From: a virus
Length of the DNA stretch: 27,456 bases
IMG/VR virus record: IMGVR_UViG_3300030106_002195
Coordinates: 3,831-31,286 of that record
Direction: 5' to 3' (one strand)
Position numbers and translations under genes: made by a program
Part shown: in pieces, positions 8,501 to 17,332 of the stretch
How the letters are laid out: each line of letters begins with the position of its first letter
How positions within the stretch are numbered: position 1 is the stretch's first letter
Notes under the pieces: model-generated
Databases searched by the model: none
Told to the model about the DNA's origin: nothing
What the model saw: only the letters and a program-made list of their open reading frames with translations

Positions 8501-11500
8501 GAAGTATCAACAGAACACCCGCATCCTTCTTGGGCTACTCACTATAAATTTTACATAAAAGAAACTTCTACAGAGTATTACAATCTTTCTTTGGATAGAC
8601 ATTTTGAAGCCAAAGATGGTAATATTTGGTTGTCATTTGCCTCTAATGACAGAGATAAAGTAGATTTAGAAACTTCTTTATATTTAAAAAAGAGATTTAA
8701 TTCAGAAGACCAAGAGACTAGTAATGAAAAATATAAAATCTTAGATATTAAAAATGAAGCACCAGAATATATACAAACAAGAAAAGTTATTTTAGGAAAA
8801 GTAACAGACAATAATGCTGGTAATAGATTTTTTACTAATGATGATTTTTTACCAGGAACTAATAAAGAGTCTTTTCGTATTTTACAAAGTGGATTAGATG
8901 GTACTATTTTAGAAGATTTTCATAAAAACCAAACAGCAACTGGTAATGGTGGTCCAGTCGTTAAAAATCCTCTTTATATTAAATTATCACAAGTAAACGC
9001 TGCTGGCATTAAAGTAGGTCTTGAAACAAAATGGTATGAAGTAGACAATGTTAAAAAACTTGAGCTTACTGGTGCTGATGAGTATGAAATAAGATTAAAA
9101 GATAAATTTGAAAAATTTGACGATTGGATAGTAAGAGGCGCGCCAAGTACTTCCGCTACTACTGCAAATTTAATAAACCTTACTGGTGATGGTAAAGGTT
9201 TGGTTTTTGAAGTAGCACAAGATATTGTACAAAACAAAGCTGCTTTTCAAGGTAGATTTTTTGCTAAAATATTAAGAGATGTAAATGTAGAAGATGCTAT
9301 TGTAAAACAAGGCACACTTGGAAATGTTGGTGTTATTGCGCAAGTAAATGCTGGTTATATAAAAAATTATACAACTGAAACACCTTCACCTAATGGAATT
9401 TCTGCAAACCAAATAACATCACATAAAACTTTTGTATCAACTTTAATAACTGGTTTTAATAATGCTGGTTTTACTTGGCCTCGTTGGTACAAGTTTATAG
9501 CTACACAACCTAGTAATATTCCAGCAACTAGTGGCCCTCCAGTTGGTAATCCTGTAAATAATGACGCTTATTGGAGTAGGCTTACTTGGGAGACTATAAG
9601 TCAACAATTAGATGCCTCTGTGTCATCTACTAACAATGGTTCTAGGTGGGTTTTAGATGAAGCTTTTTCTGCTGGAGAAGATCCACTATGGAATCAAAAT
9701 GGTGGTGAATATATTGACGAAAGTGCTGATGATGATTCATACGATGCTTCAAGTGGTCATTATATTTACGGTGGTAGTTCTGTTTTTTATGGCGGTGTTT
9801 CTTTTACTCCTGGTTATACAAATCCTCTTACTATTGATCAAAATAAATTGTCTAGTATTCCTTGGGCACCTATTACAAAACAAGATGGATTAGGACATGG
9901 TAGTGATAGCTCACAATATGAGTTTTATAGTACCGGTCGTGGTGTAGATACATCTTTAAATACTATAGACTTATCATATATAGGACCAGGTAGAAATGAG
10001 TCTAGTGATTTTTCAGGTGGTTCTACTACTTATATGAATATATATGATAATGACTGGCCTATGGATAATTGGAAAAATTTATGGTCTCTTAGTCCTTCTC
10101 AAGGAGTTTTTGATGAAGAAGCTAAAAATTTTGCTGATAATTTAGTAGGAGGTAAACATATAAGATTTACTAACGATGGTGATGGTACTATTTGGAAAAT
10201 AAAACATGTAGAAATATTTAACAAATGGAATTATTCTGATAACAAAACGGATTATCAATATCCTGATGGACAGCCTTATTATAATAGAACTAACATTCAG
10301 ACACTTACGAATGATCAAGCAAAAATGAACGCTCATGCAAATTGGGCTTATTTTAATCGTAGAATTACTTATAGATTACAATTAGAAAGCATACAATTAC
10401 CAAATGCAAAATTAGGTTATAATGGATACACTCCTTTTATTACTGATGGTACAACTATAGATACAAATTTATGCCCAATAGAAATAGTAGAATTAGATTA
10501 CATTAAAGATACTAATGATATACCTTTTCCAGAAAACCCAGCTATATTTGAAACAGAGCCAAAAGAAGATGTTGATTTAAATATATTTCATGAAGCTAGT
10601 GACACTATACCACTTGCTTTGAATATAAATGGTAGTCAATTTGCTCCAGCTGGAAGTGAAATAAGATCACTTGGGTTTGCTACTAAATCAGGAACTTTAT
10701 TTGGACAAATTAATCTTGAAACACCATATATAGGTACAATAGATGGTCTTGGTCCAAGAGTACTTAGATGGCTTGGTAATGGTATTGTAGAGTCTACTAT
10801 AAGGTTTTATGGAGCTAATGTAGGTGACACATTTACATTTACTAGATCAGATGGTACTTATACAGTTGGAAGATTAGTGTCTTTAGGTAATGGAGATGCT
10901 ACTAGTGTTCAAGCTACTATACATGCTGGAACAGGTAATTCTATACAAGCTTCTTATTTTGCTAAATTTGAAATATTAAATACGGTTGGTCTTGGTTGGC
11001 ATAATTGTTTTTCTTTTGGAAACGGCGTTGAATCTAATAGAGTTAGAGATACTTTTAACTCTGTGTTTATAGATAAAGGTCCAAAAGTATCAGCAACTCT
11101 TGATGATAAATATGACTTAGAAAGAAGACATTATGGTTTAATATACTCTGGTTTATATAACTCTATGTCTGGTATAAATAATTTAAATCAATTTATACAA
11201 GCTGAAAAAATAACAAAAGATATAAATCCTAACTATGGTAGTATACAAAAATTACATACTAGAAACTCTGACTTAATTACCTTGTGTGAGGATAAAGTTT
11301 TAAAAATATTATCAAATAAAGATGCTGTATTTAATGCTGATGGAAATACAAACTTAACTGCTACAAGTAAAGTATTAGGACAAACAATTCCTTTTGTTGG
11401 TGAATATGGTATATCTAAAAATCCAGAATCATTTGCTTCAGAATCTTATAGAGCTTATTTTACAGATAAAGTAAGAGGTACTGTTATGAGATTATCTATG

Positions 11501-12181
11501 GATGGTTTAACGCCAATTTCTGAACATGGTATGAAAGACTGGTTTAGAGATCACTTAAAATTATCTTCTGAACTAATAGGTAGTTATGATGATTATAAAG
11601 ACGAATACAACATCACATTGAATATGACTTCTAATGCTGATGTTGATGGAAGAAGCGATAGTAAAACAGTTACTTTTAAAGAGAGTACAAAAGGTTGGGT
11701 AAGTTTTAAATCTTTTTTACCTGAAAATGGTATTAGTTGTGCTAACAAATATTACACATATAAAAATGGTCATTTGTACATACATCACGATGAAAATCAA
11801 GAGCGCAATACTTTTTACGGTATTTTTACAGCAACAAGTGTTACTGCTGTTTTAAATAGCACGCCTGGTAGTATTAAAGATTTTTATACTTTAAATTACG
11901 AAGGGTCACAAGGTCATATGAAAACAATAACAAGTTACAGCACGTTTGATAGAACATCTTGGAATGGTGTTTATGGTCCTAATGGTGAGCCTGTATATAC
12001 TACAGTTACAGATACAATAGGTGCAGCTGAAATATCTGGTTATAATTTGCAAAATTTACAAGCAAAAAATGGTTGGTATGTGTCTAAAATAGAAACTGAT
12101 AAAGAAGAGGGAAGCATTAAAGAGTTTATTGAAAAAGAAGGTAAATGGTTTAATTATATAAAAGGTAAAGAATGGCTATAA
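5594..12181 (+). CDS. Very large nozzle or tail-stabilisation-like protein (2195 aa)
   Basis: The N-terminus has HNFTGGKMNKDVDERLIPNG followed by YKDAMNIQVSTSEE, the opening I recall from phage stabilisation (P22 gp10-like) and nozzle-type proteins in marine phages. Blade-like elements recur: LNIVDDMLFWTDNNTEPKKI near residue 557, and VGEYGISKNPESFASESYRA near 1935 followed by YFTDKVRGTVMRLS. Both suggest a beta-propeller scaffold. Long Thr/Ser/Asn-rich beta segments between them, for example residues 150-550 and 1240-1650, look like insertions. At 2195 residues it is several times larger than P22 gp10 (about 470) or T7 gp12 (about 790). It has no signal peptide or membrane segment. It starts three bases after the ring-like gene, and its last bases overlap the next start. 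It probably forms the tail tip that holds the channel closed and carries fibres. Confidence 0.6.
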   Translation: MPEIKHNFTGGKMNKDVDERLIPNGQYKDAMNIQVSTSEESDVGTVQNILGNVPGCSYTFSSGNKIGNNPIPINSKVIGSVSDEKNDTLYWLVAGNDGSPLSTYQPGDSLKDMIMRTNANHISGTSCEPVFVDTYAFVSGVSLVDPLTGAPVNDGNFDSLILDIENIQLGWSITGIDTNNDLSNTVQVTGFKDTDSVVTTIEVTSSMSNPIDYYGPETFGQQDLDSLSSSGVSGGATATTATVIDGIYLPLVYNTSTDQWVHTSTTSIYSTLANQVYIGTDNIINPNNLIGKEVNFFVDNEDGTFQLSNTAQLIGPGFTVYSPLPFLPSGTLIKTCALIPGTWSNPLLPPVTNGVTNTDPWPNFIYRLELWDGTNDVNFPDLNATTVDNWRAEDIANLFDPISYPSPDPIFAFGRLWQGKVIDMIVNRGPTVTNITNNIYNLSLPQDISNYVISPNQEVTLTSGETTLTGFASSSTLANPGVNGGSLTVVDANGNPLLFPPDSGDIIISFTTLTEVTFNQTLNLPAGGIQGGSFSWDRILIQKPRVLNFEQNNLVTGLNIVDDMLFWTDNNTEPKKINISRSVAGTESDGMTHTNFINYDRNITNTSNKVLAREEHITVIKKPPTQAPSLNMTAGRQGNLFGKISYNFDSEAVGNNISIEIITDNVEEELQYIVGDILILKQGVNNTDFNFPITDYDIRIKINEIIPPSIPNDPLTYYCEVLSISPGIIGSNEQPYGVDLDKSGEKLYSLKFPRFAIRYRYKDGEYSSYGPFSNVAFIPGEFNVDAESQYLPNKGYNLGMENTLTELELTNIIQGDIPDGVVQVDILYKESNSPNVYTVDEIKPSDTYWTSNSYQIKEETIKAVVPSNQLLRPFDNVPKKALAQDVTGNRIVYGNYEQNYSLENATRPKFKVKLKDRFDSFVKKSIKSLRKYQLGVVYCDQYNRQTPVLSDSSGSIRVDKIDSVKTSLLEVSTEHPHPSWATHYKFYIKETSTEYYNLSLDRHFEAKDGNIWLSFASNDRDKVDLETSLYLKKRFNSEDQETSNEKYKILDIKNEAPEYIQTRKVILGKVTDNNAGNRFFTNDDFLPGTNKESFRILQSGLDGTILEDFHKNQTATGNGGPVVKNPLYIKLSQVNAAGIKVGLETKWYEVDNVKKLELTGADEYEIRLKDKFEKFDDWIVRGAPSTSATTANLINLTGDGKGLVFEVAQDIVQNKAAFQGRFFAKILRDVNVEDAIVKQGTLGNVGVIAQVNAGYIKNYTTETPSPNGISANQITSHKTFVSTLITGFNNAGFTWPRWYKFIATQPSNIPATSGPPVGNPVNNDAYWSRLTWETISQQLDASVSSTNNGSRWVLDEAFSAGEDPLWNQNGGEYIDESADDDSYDASSGHYIYGGSSVFYGGVSFTPGYTNPLTIDQNKLSSIPWAPITKQDGLGHGSDSSQYEFYSTGRGVDTSLNTIDLSYIGPGRNESSDFSGGSTTYMNIYDNDWPMDNWKNLWSLSPSQGVFDEEAKNFADNLVGGKHIRFTNDGDGTIWKIKHVEIFNKWNYSDNKTDYQYPDGQPYYNRTNIQTLTNDQAKMNAHANWAYFNRRITYRLQLESIQLPNAKLGYNGYTPFITDGTTIDTNLCPIEIVELDYIKDTNDIPFPENPAIFETEPKEDVDLNIFHEASDTIPLALNINGSQFAPAGSEIRSLGFATKSGTLFGQINLETPYIGTIDGLGPRVLRWLGNGIVESTIRFYGANVGDTFTFTRSDGTYTVGRLVSLGNGDATSVQATIHAGTGNSIQASYFAKFEILNTVGLGWHNCFSFGNGVESNRVRDTFNSVFIDKGPKVSATLDDKYDLERRHYGLIYSGLYNSMSGINNLNQFIQAEKITKDINPNYGSIQKLHTRNSDLITLCEDKVLKILSNKDAVFNADGNTNLTATSKVLGQTIPFVGEYGISKNPESFASESYRAYFTDKVRGTVMRLSMDGLTPISEHGMKDWFRDHLKLSSELIGSYDDYKDEYNITLNMTSNADVDGRSDSKTVTFKESTKGWVSFKSFLPENGISCANKYYTYKNGHLYIHHDENQERNTFYGIFTATSVTAVLNSTPGSIKDFYTLNYEGSQGHMKTITSYSTFDRTSWNGVYGPNGEPVYTTVTDTIGAAEISGYNLQNLQAKNGWYVSKIETDKEEGSIKEFIEKEGKWFNYIKGKEWL

Positions 12182-15060
12182 ATAAATTTGGAAAAGCTGG
12201 CTTTGATAGCGCTGACAAATCTTTTCAAGGATTAGGCACTTTAAATGGCATAAGTCAATTTACTGTATTTGGTTGCACAGATGACACGCGGTTTAGTTAT
12301 ACTGCTCATCCATTTACTAACGCGGTTCAAGATTACTATAGTTTTTTTAATTTTAATCCAGGTGCTAATACCGATGACGGTAGTTGCGCACCTACTGTTT
12401 TAGGATGTTTAGATACTTCTAATGCTAATTATGACGCTAGTGCAAATCTTGACGCTATACCTACTCTTTGTGAGGTTTTAGGTTGTATTGATTCAACAGC
12501 ATTTAATTACGATCCAAACGCAAATACTGACGATGGTTCATGTGTTCCTGTAATTTTAGGTTGTATAGATGGTTCTCCAGACACAAATGTTGCTTCATAT
12601 CCAAATCACTCACACCCAACATCATCATCACCCACCTTGACAATTAATGCTTATAATGGTAGTGTTGATAATACTGATTACTCTTTGTATGTAAATTATG
12701 ATAATACTGCTAATACTGATGATGGAAGTTGTATCCAAAGGGTATATGGTTGTATGCAGTTAAACGCTTTAATGTATAATTATGATCCTTTAGCTAATAC
12801 AGAGCCACCTGGTTTTTGTTTGTTACCTATACTTGGTTGTATGGATACTGTAGCATGTAATTATGAGTCTGCTGCTCAACTAGATGATGGGTCATGTGAA
12901 TATTGTAGCGATAATGGTAGTGTAATTAATATTAATGGGGCTGATAATTATGATGGAGCAAGCTGTGGTTCTGATTCAGGTGGTTGTCAATATTGTACTT
13001 ATGTAGATATACAAAACAGCTCTACAATATCATACTCTAATTCTGTTCATTTATTCTGGACAATGCCAACGTCTTTACCTGCTCCTTTTACTAGTTCAGA
13101 TGGTAGCGTTGCACCCGTAGTAAGTTATGAAATTAGATACCAAAATAGAGATATATCTGGAAGCAGTTTTATTACCGCTACTAATAACTTATCACCTAAT
13201 ACAACTGATTATCATGTTAGTGGATTAGATTCTGACACAAGATATAGATTTCAAATAAGAACACATTGTGCAAATACTCATTCTGGTCCTTATAGTGGCG
13301 CTGCTATTCAGAAAAAAACTTTACCTCCAAGTGGTTGTACGGATCCAAATGCAAATAACTATAATTCTAATCCTGCTACTATTGATGATGGTAGTTGTGT
13401 ATATGTAGGTTGTACTGATCCTCTTGCTTTTAACCCAGTTACTGGTATAGCAGGAAAGACTGAGTTTACACATCCAGACGGCACAACTTATTATGCATCT
13501 ATTGATGATGGTTCATGTATTCCTGCTGTGTATGGCTGTACAAATCTAGCTGCTGGTAGTTTATTTAATTCCTTAGCGAATATTGATGATGGAAGTTGTC
13601 CAACTGGTTGTATGGATAGCGTAGCAAATAACTATGATTCAAGTGCTATTATACATGACGATAGTTGTACATATGAAGGTTGTACAGATCCTACAGCTAG
13701 TAATTATAGCTTTGCGGATAGTGTTGGATCTACAGCTGGTACAGTAAATCTAAACACAACTAATTATGGTTACGGTATTATTCCTAATGTACCTGAAAAT
13801 GATAAATATGTATCTAGCGCATCTGGGCTAACTGAAACAGGTACTGTTACTGATGATGGTAATTGTACTTATGTTATTGAAGGTTGTACAAATCCAAATG
13901 CAAATAATTATTTTGCAGCTGCAACAACACCTTGTAATTTAGGTGACAGTGATAATGATTGTTGTGCTTTTGGAAGTATTAACGCTGGAACAATAGGAGT
14001 TCGCTATAATTTTACAGGATTAGATCCACTTGTTACACCACCAGTTGGTACTCCTGATTTAGGCTGGGTTAGAGAAGGTTGTATGGATTCTTCGTTTGAT
14101 AATTATAACATGACAGCAGCAGGAGCAAATCAAACAGCAACAGTGCCTATTTATTCAGATCCCCATGTGTCTTTAATGAATCCAGGAACTTCTGAAGGTT
14201 GTTTAAACTTTAATACAGATCCTGTTACTGTTAACACTATATTTTCACAGGGTCACCCTTCATTTAGTAATAATTTACTAGAGCAAGCTGGTGGAAGTAA
14301 TACAGCTGCTGGCGTACCTCAACAGTCTCATGGGATAAAATTTCAATTAGCTTGTAATAACAGTAGTGGAGGATGTCCAGATTTAAATTTTGGTTTTGTT
14401 GATCCTACCGCTGCAACAACGTCTACTTTAGCTTCAAATGATAAGTTACTAGTTGAAGTATATAATATGGATACTGGCTCCCGTGTTGTAGATTTTGGTG
14501 ATTCATCTTTACAAATTTCTTCTGACAATTCAAATGGTCTGTTTGGGCCAGCAAACGCAGGTCCAGTTGATTTTTGGGGTGTAAATGTTAGTACTGGTTA
14601 TTTAGTAATCCCAAGAAGTACTGCACCTTCACCGACTGCAATTGATTTTAGTAATCCTACAAGTGGAGGAGCGGGTCAAAACATTTCTGGTCAAGCTGCT
14701 TTTAACAATACTTTTGTTATACCCGCAAAATGGTTAGCGTCTAAACCAAGATTTTTATTTGATTATGTAGAAGATATTAGTAATACTAATCAGCCTAAAA
14801 CTGATCTTATAAGTGACGCTCAAAATGGTATTTATTTTAGTGGCGGTTCAAGTAATATTGCGTTCATACAAACTTTACGTATAACATTTAAAACAGGTTT
14901 TGGTAATATAATATCTGGACATGATCTTGACGTTAAAGTTGGATGTACAGATCCTAACGCTAATAACTACTGTCCAAGTTGTAATGCTATGCAAAAATTC
15001 TCTCAATATAATCCTGGTCAAGCAATAAGTAGTAATAACTGGACTATATGTGATTATTAA
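12172..15060 (+). CDS. Cys-repeat/FnIII surface protein, candidate receptor-binding protein (962 aa)
   Basis: At least a dozen units begin GC(T/M/I/L)D and most end DDGSC, for example residues 104-124 and 388-409, with spacers of very different length. They are interrupted at about 277-385 by a fibronectin type III-like domain (YEIRYQNRDI, then the DSDTRYRFQIRT strand). The stretch 680-923 is nearly free of cysteine and beta-rich. One last unit closes the protein (GCTDPNANNYCPSCNAM). Such repeats are known from secreted proteins of marine Flavobacteriia and their phages; calcium binding or disulfide pairing is likely but unproven. There is no signal peptide, as expected for a virion part. The ATG lies inside the end of the nozzle-like gene, a ten-base overlap. 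I infer a tail fibre or adhesin. Confidence 0.65.
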   Translation: MAINKFGKAGFDSADKSFQGLGTLNGISQFTVFGCTDDTRFSYTAHPFTNAVQDYYSFFNFNPGANTDDGSCAPTVLGCLDTSNANYDASANLDAIPTLCEVLGCIDSTAFNYDPNANTDDGSCVPVILGCIDGSPDTNVASYPNHSHPTSSSPTLTINAYNGSVDNTDYSLYVNYDNTANTDDGSCIQRVYGCMQLNALMYNYDPLANTEPPGFCLLPILGCMDTVACNYESAAQLDDGSCEYCSDNGSVININGADNYDGASCGSDSGGCQYCTYVDIQNSSTISYSNSVHLFWTMPTSLPAPFTSSDGSVAPVVSYEIRYQNRDISGSSFITATNNLSPNTTDYHVSGLDSDTRYRFQIRTHCANTHSGPYSGAAIQKKTLPPSGCTDPNANNYNSNPATIDDGSCVYVGCTDPLAFNPVTGIAGKTEFTHPDGTTYYASIDDGSCIPAVYGCTNLAAGSLFNSLANIDDGSCPTGCMDSVANNYDSSAIIHDDSCTYEGCTDPTASNYSFADSVGSTAGTVNLNTTNYGYGIIPNVPENDKYVSSASGLTETGTVTDDGNCTYVIEGCTNPNANNYFAAATTPCNLGDSDNDCCAFGSINAGTIGVRYNFTGLDPLVTPPVGTPDLGWVREGCMDSSFDNYNMTAAGANQTATVPIYSDPHVSLMNPGTSEGCLNFNTDPVTVNTIFSQGHPSFSNNLLEQAGGSNTAAGVPQQSHGIKFQLACNNSSGGCPDLNFGFVDPTAATTSTLASNDKLLVEVYNMDTGSRVVDFGDSSLQISSDNSNGLFGPANAGPVDFWGVNVSTGYLVIPRSTAPSPTAIDFSNPTSGGAGQNISGQAAFNNTFVIPAKWLASKPRFLFDYVEDISNTNQPKTDLISDAQNGIYFSGGSSNIAFIQTLRITFKTGFGNIISGHDLDVKVGCTDPNANNYCPSCNAMQKFSQYNPGQAISSNNWTICDY
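12271..15057 (+). repeat. Degenerate GCxD...DDGSC protein-repeat array
   Basis: The repeat is visible at protein level and diverged in DNA. Unit starts fall near residues 34, 78, 104, 130, 193, 222, 388, 413, 455, 479, 503, 571, 636 and 924. The usual form is GCTDPxAxNYxxxAxxDDGSC, with insertions of 10 to 60 residues in several units. Two blocks (34-276 and 388-about 680) flank the FnIII-like domain, and a single unit caps the C-terminus. Confidence 0.8.
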
Positions 15061-15071
15061 AAAATATAAAT

Positions 15072-15479
15072 ATGATATTACATACATTAACTTTTTCTGG
15101 AAATATAAATACTAGCTTACAACCTGGTGATATAATATATTACGCTCCTACAACAACGTTTGGTGGTAGCGGTATTGGTTCGGTTAACAATGCTAATAAT
15201 GTAATTACATTTGGCGTTTGTACAGAAATATTTAAAAATGGTTCAACAGCTACAATACCTAATGTACCGCCAAATAGCATAATAGTTTCATATAATAATT
15301 CAGCTACACCAGCTATACCTTTACCAGCGCCAGGTGATTATATAATGTTTAGTAAAAACAAAGAAGTAAATTCATCTAGCGTTAAAGGTTATTATGCAGA
15401 AGTAAAACTTGTAAACGCTTCTACAGAGAAAATAGAATTATTTTCAATTTCTTCAGAAGTTTCAGAAAGTACAAAATAA
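15072..15479 (+). CDS. Small beta-rich structural protein (135 aa)
   Basis: Nearly the whole protein is predicted beta strand and loop: an opening LTFSGNINTSLQPGDIIYYA, then a Gly/Asn-rich loop. A well-formed ending follows, PGDYIMFSKNKEVNSSSVKG then YYAEVKLVNASTEKIELFSI. I recall this ending in short proteins next to tail genes in marine phages, but know no assigned function. It has one cysteine and no membrane segment. The spacing on both sides is 11-14 bases of A/T only, so it is likely co-transcribed with the fibre-like gene upstream and the 594-aa gene downstream. A tail-fibre attachment or minor virion protein fits. An assembly chaperone is possible but less likely, given the beta-rich composition. 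Confidence 0.65.
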   Translation: MILHTLTFSGNINTSLQPGDIIYYAPTTTFGGSGIGSVNNANNVITFGVCTEIFKNGSTATIPNVPPNSIIVSYNNSATPAIPLPAPGDYIMFSKNKEVNSSSVKGYYAEVKLVNASTEKIELFSISSEVSESTK

Positions 15480-15493
15480 ATAAAAAATAAATT

Positions 15494-17278
15494 ATGGCAA
15501 ACGGATATGGATATGGAGGCTCAACATCATCAGGTGGTTCCATGCAGACTACTCAAACGGTAATAACACCTACCACCCAAAGGTTAAGTGTGCCTAGTAG
15601 TGCTGTACAGAGAACTGTTAGCTCCACAGGGCAAGTAGCACCACCTGGTTTTCATTATATGCCTGATGGTACTTTAATGTCTGATGCTGAGCACGCTACT
15701 TTATATGGTAGTAAAACGATAACTAGTTTTGATTTAGATTTGTCTGATTTACCAGCATCTGCCACAAGAAGAAACTTTGTTGTTTTAGGTGATAATGGTT
15801 GCGCTTTTAGTTTAGAAATTAGAAATGAAGATGATAATTATTATAATTTTACTACAGAATCTTTTCAATCTACTAGTACAAAGCTTGAAAGTAAAAAACT
15901 TATAAACGGTGTTTATAGAGGTACAATATTATTTCCAGCTATTACAGATAATGATCATTATGATATTTACTTATATGCAGAGCCAGGTACAAAACACGTT
16001 GATTATGTAGACGCGAGGTTTGGTGATGGAAGTTTAGATATAAATTCATCTATAGGATCAAATTCTTTATTACTACAAAAAATTATATATCAATACACTG
16101 ATTTAACCTTAACAATATCTACTTTATCTCCGTCTTCAACTATTGAAACAGGTTCTCAATCAAACGCAGTATTAACAATACCTAGAGGGCAAGGTAAAAC
16201 CACAACTGCATTTAGTGTTAGTTGTTCTACTACTTCAGCCACAAAGTGCTATCGTATTATAAAACAACCTACAACACAAGATGTTTTAGGTTATATAACA
16301 ATGGGTATTGATGGTAGTCCAGGTACTATATTACCAGGTGAAGATATATATCCAGCAGTAACAAATACTGATACTGTCAATGGGGCTGTGACTAGTGGCG
16401 TTGCTGTAACAATGGACTCTGCCGTTGCTGATAAAATGGCGGTTGGCGATAGAGTTACTGGCAATGCAGCTTTAGATGTTAAAATCGTAACAGTAGCTTC
16501 TCTTGATTCTACAAATGTGTTTTCTATGTCAGAAGCCGTAGCGATAAGTGATGGTGTTACATTAAGCTTTAGTAATCATGTTCAACATAGGTGGGCTGTT
16601 GATAATATAGTTGGTATTAAAGAAGGTATGACTTCAAATATATTAGGTACAAATATAACTGCAAATTCTTTTGTAAGTAGATACCAAAATACTATAACTT
16701 TATTTGAAAACACTGAAAATGAAACTGTAGTTATAAAAAATGAAGCACCTTTTGTAAATGCTACTGGTACACCAGTATATACAAACGGAATACTAACAAC
16801 ACAGGCTGGTGAAGTTGTTTTTGATAAACAACAAAAATTAGTTTTAGGAGGTGATACGTTAAGGATGGGTGGTTATGGTAAAGATAAAATAGCTGATGCT
16901 ACAGATTATACTGTAAATATAACAGACTTAGCTATAGCGCTAACACCTATATCAACAACTACTACATCTGGCGTTGATAATAGCACGAGTGTACCTGTTG
17001 CATCTAGAAATGGTATATTAGATAGTGTTAGCACTGTAAGTGGTATAGGTATAAATCCTGCTTTAGCTGATCCAACTGTTAGTAGTGGTGCAGGTGCTGT
17101 TAGTGGTGCTGGTACTATAGTGTTAAGCGCTGCTCAAACATTAGAAAATGGTATAACATTAAATTTTGATGGTGCTGGACAAACAGCTACAATAACTGGT
17201 AATATTGAAGTAATATCATCTGGTACTAGTAATAATACTATATACTTTGATGTTGAAAAACTTCTTTCTATTACATAA
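15494..17278 (+). CDS. Beta-rich structural protein (594 aa)
   Basis: A flexible Gly/Ser/Thr N-terminus (1-45) leads to APPGFHYMPDGTLMSDAEHA, then a strongly beta region with LDLSDLPASATRRNFVVLGD and a YDIYLYAEPGTKHVDY strand near residue 156. I recall this head in virion proteins of marine phages. Residues 190-255 look like another beta domain (LQKIIYQYTDLTLTISTLSP). From about 299 onward, modules like those of the 460-aa ring-like protein recur (VTMDSAVADKMAVGDRVTG), and the C-terminus ends in a similar unit. There is no enzyme motif. Size, position after the fibre-like genes and the shared modules suggest a tail-associated or decoration protein exposed on the virion. The exact role is unknown. 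Confidence 0.65.
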   Translation: MANGYGYGGSTSSGGSMQTTQTVITPTTQRLSVPSSAVQRTVSSTGQVAPPGFHYMPDGTLMSDAEHATLYGSKTITSFDLDLSDLPASATRRNFVVLGDNGCAFSLEIRNEDDNYYNFTTESFQSTSTKLESKKLINGVYRGTILFPAITDNDHYDIYLYAEPGTKHVDYVDARFGDGSLDINSSIGSNSLLLQKIIYQYTDLTLTISTLSPSSTIETGSQSNAVLTIPRGQGKTTTAFSVSCSTTSATKCYRIIKQPTTQDVLGYITMGIDGSPGTILPGEDIYPAVTNTDTVNGAVTSGVAVTMDSAVADKMAVGDRVTGNAALDVKIVTVASLDSTNVFSMSEAVAISDGVTLSFSNHVQHRWAVDNIVGIKEGMTSNILGTNITANSFVSRYQNTITLFENTENETVVIKNEAPFVNATGTPVYTNGILTTQAGEVVFDKQQKLVLGGDTLRMGGYGKDKIADATDYTVNITDLAIALTPISTTTTSGVDNSTSVPVASRNGILDSVSTVSGIGINPALADPTVSSGAGAVSGAGTIVLSAAQTLENGITLNFDGAGQTATITGNIEVISSGTSNNTIYFDVEKLLSIT

Positions 17279-17332
17279 TAGTAAAAAAATAGCCAAAACT
17301 GTGACTATATTAGATGTAAATTAAATTAAATT

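Noticed and set aside
9137-9144. An isolated GGCGCGCC palindrome in the nozzle-like gene.
   Set aside because: Unusual in AT-rich DNA, but a single site inside ordinary codons (Arg-Gly-Ala-Pro) with nothing else around it.
8578-9237. Open frames on the - strand (8578-8811 and 8974-9237).
   Set aside because: They lie wholly inside the nozzle-like gene, have no leader of the local type and no recognisable protein features; they are shadows of that gene.
9657-9893. A 78-codon + strand frame rich in hydrophobic residues, resembling a membrane protein.
   Set aside because: It lies in another frame of the nozzle-like gene. Its hydrophobicity comes from T-rich codons read out of frame, and nothing else supports expression.
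17279-17332. Possible weak hairpin (atagcca / tgactat) and promoter in the 54-base gap before the cupin gene.
   Set aside because: The stem has a mismatch and few GC pairs, no T tract follows directly, and no clear Bacteroidota -7 box (TAnnTTTG) with a spaced TTG is present.
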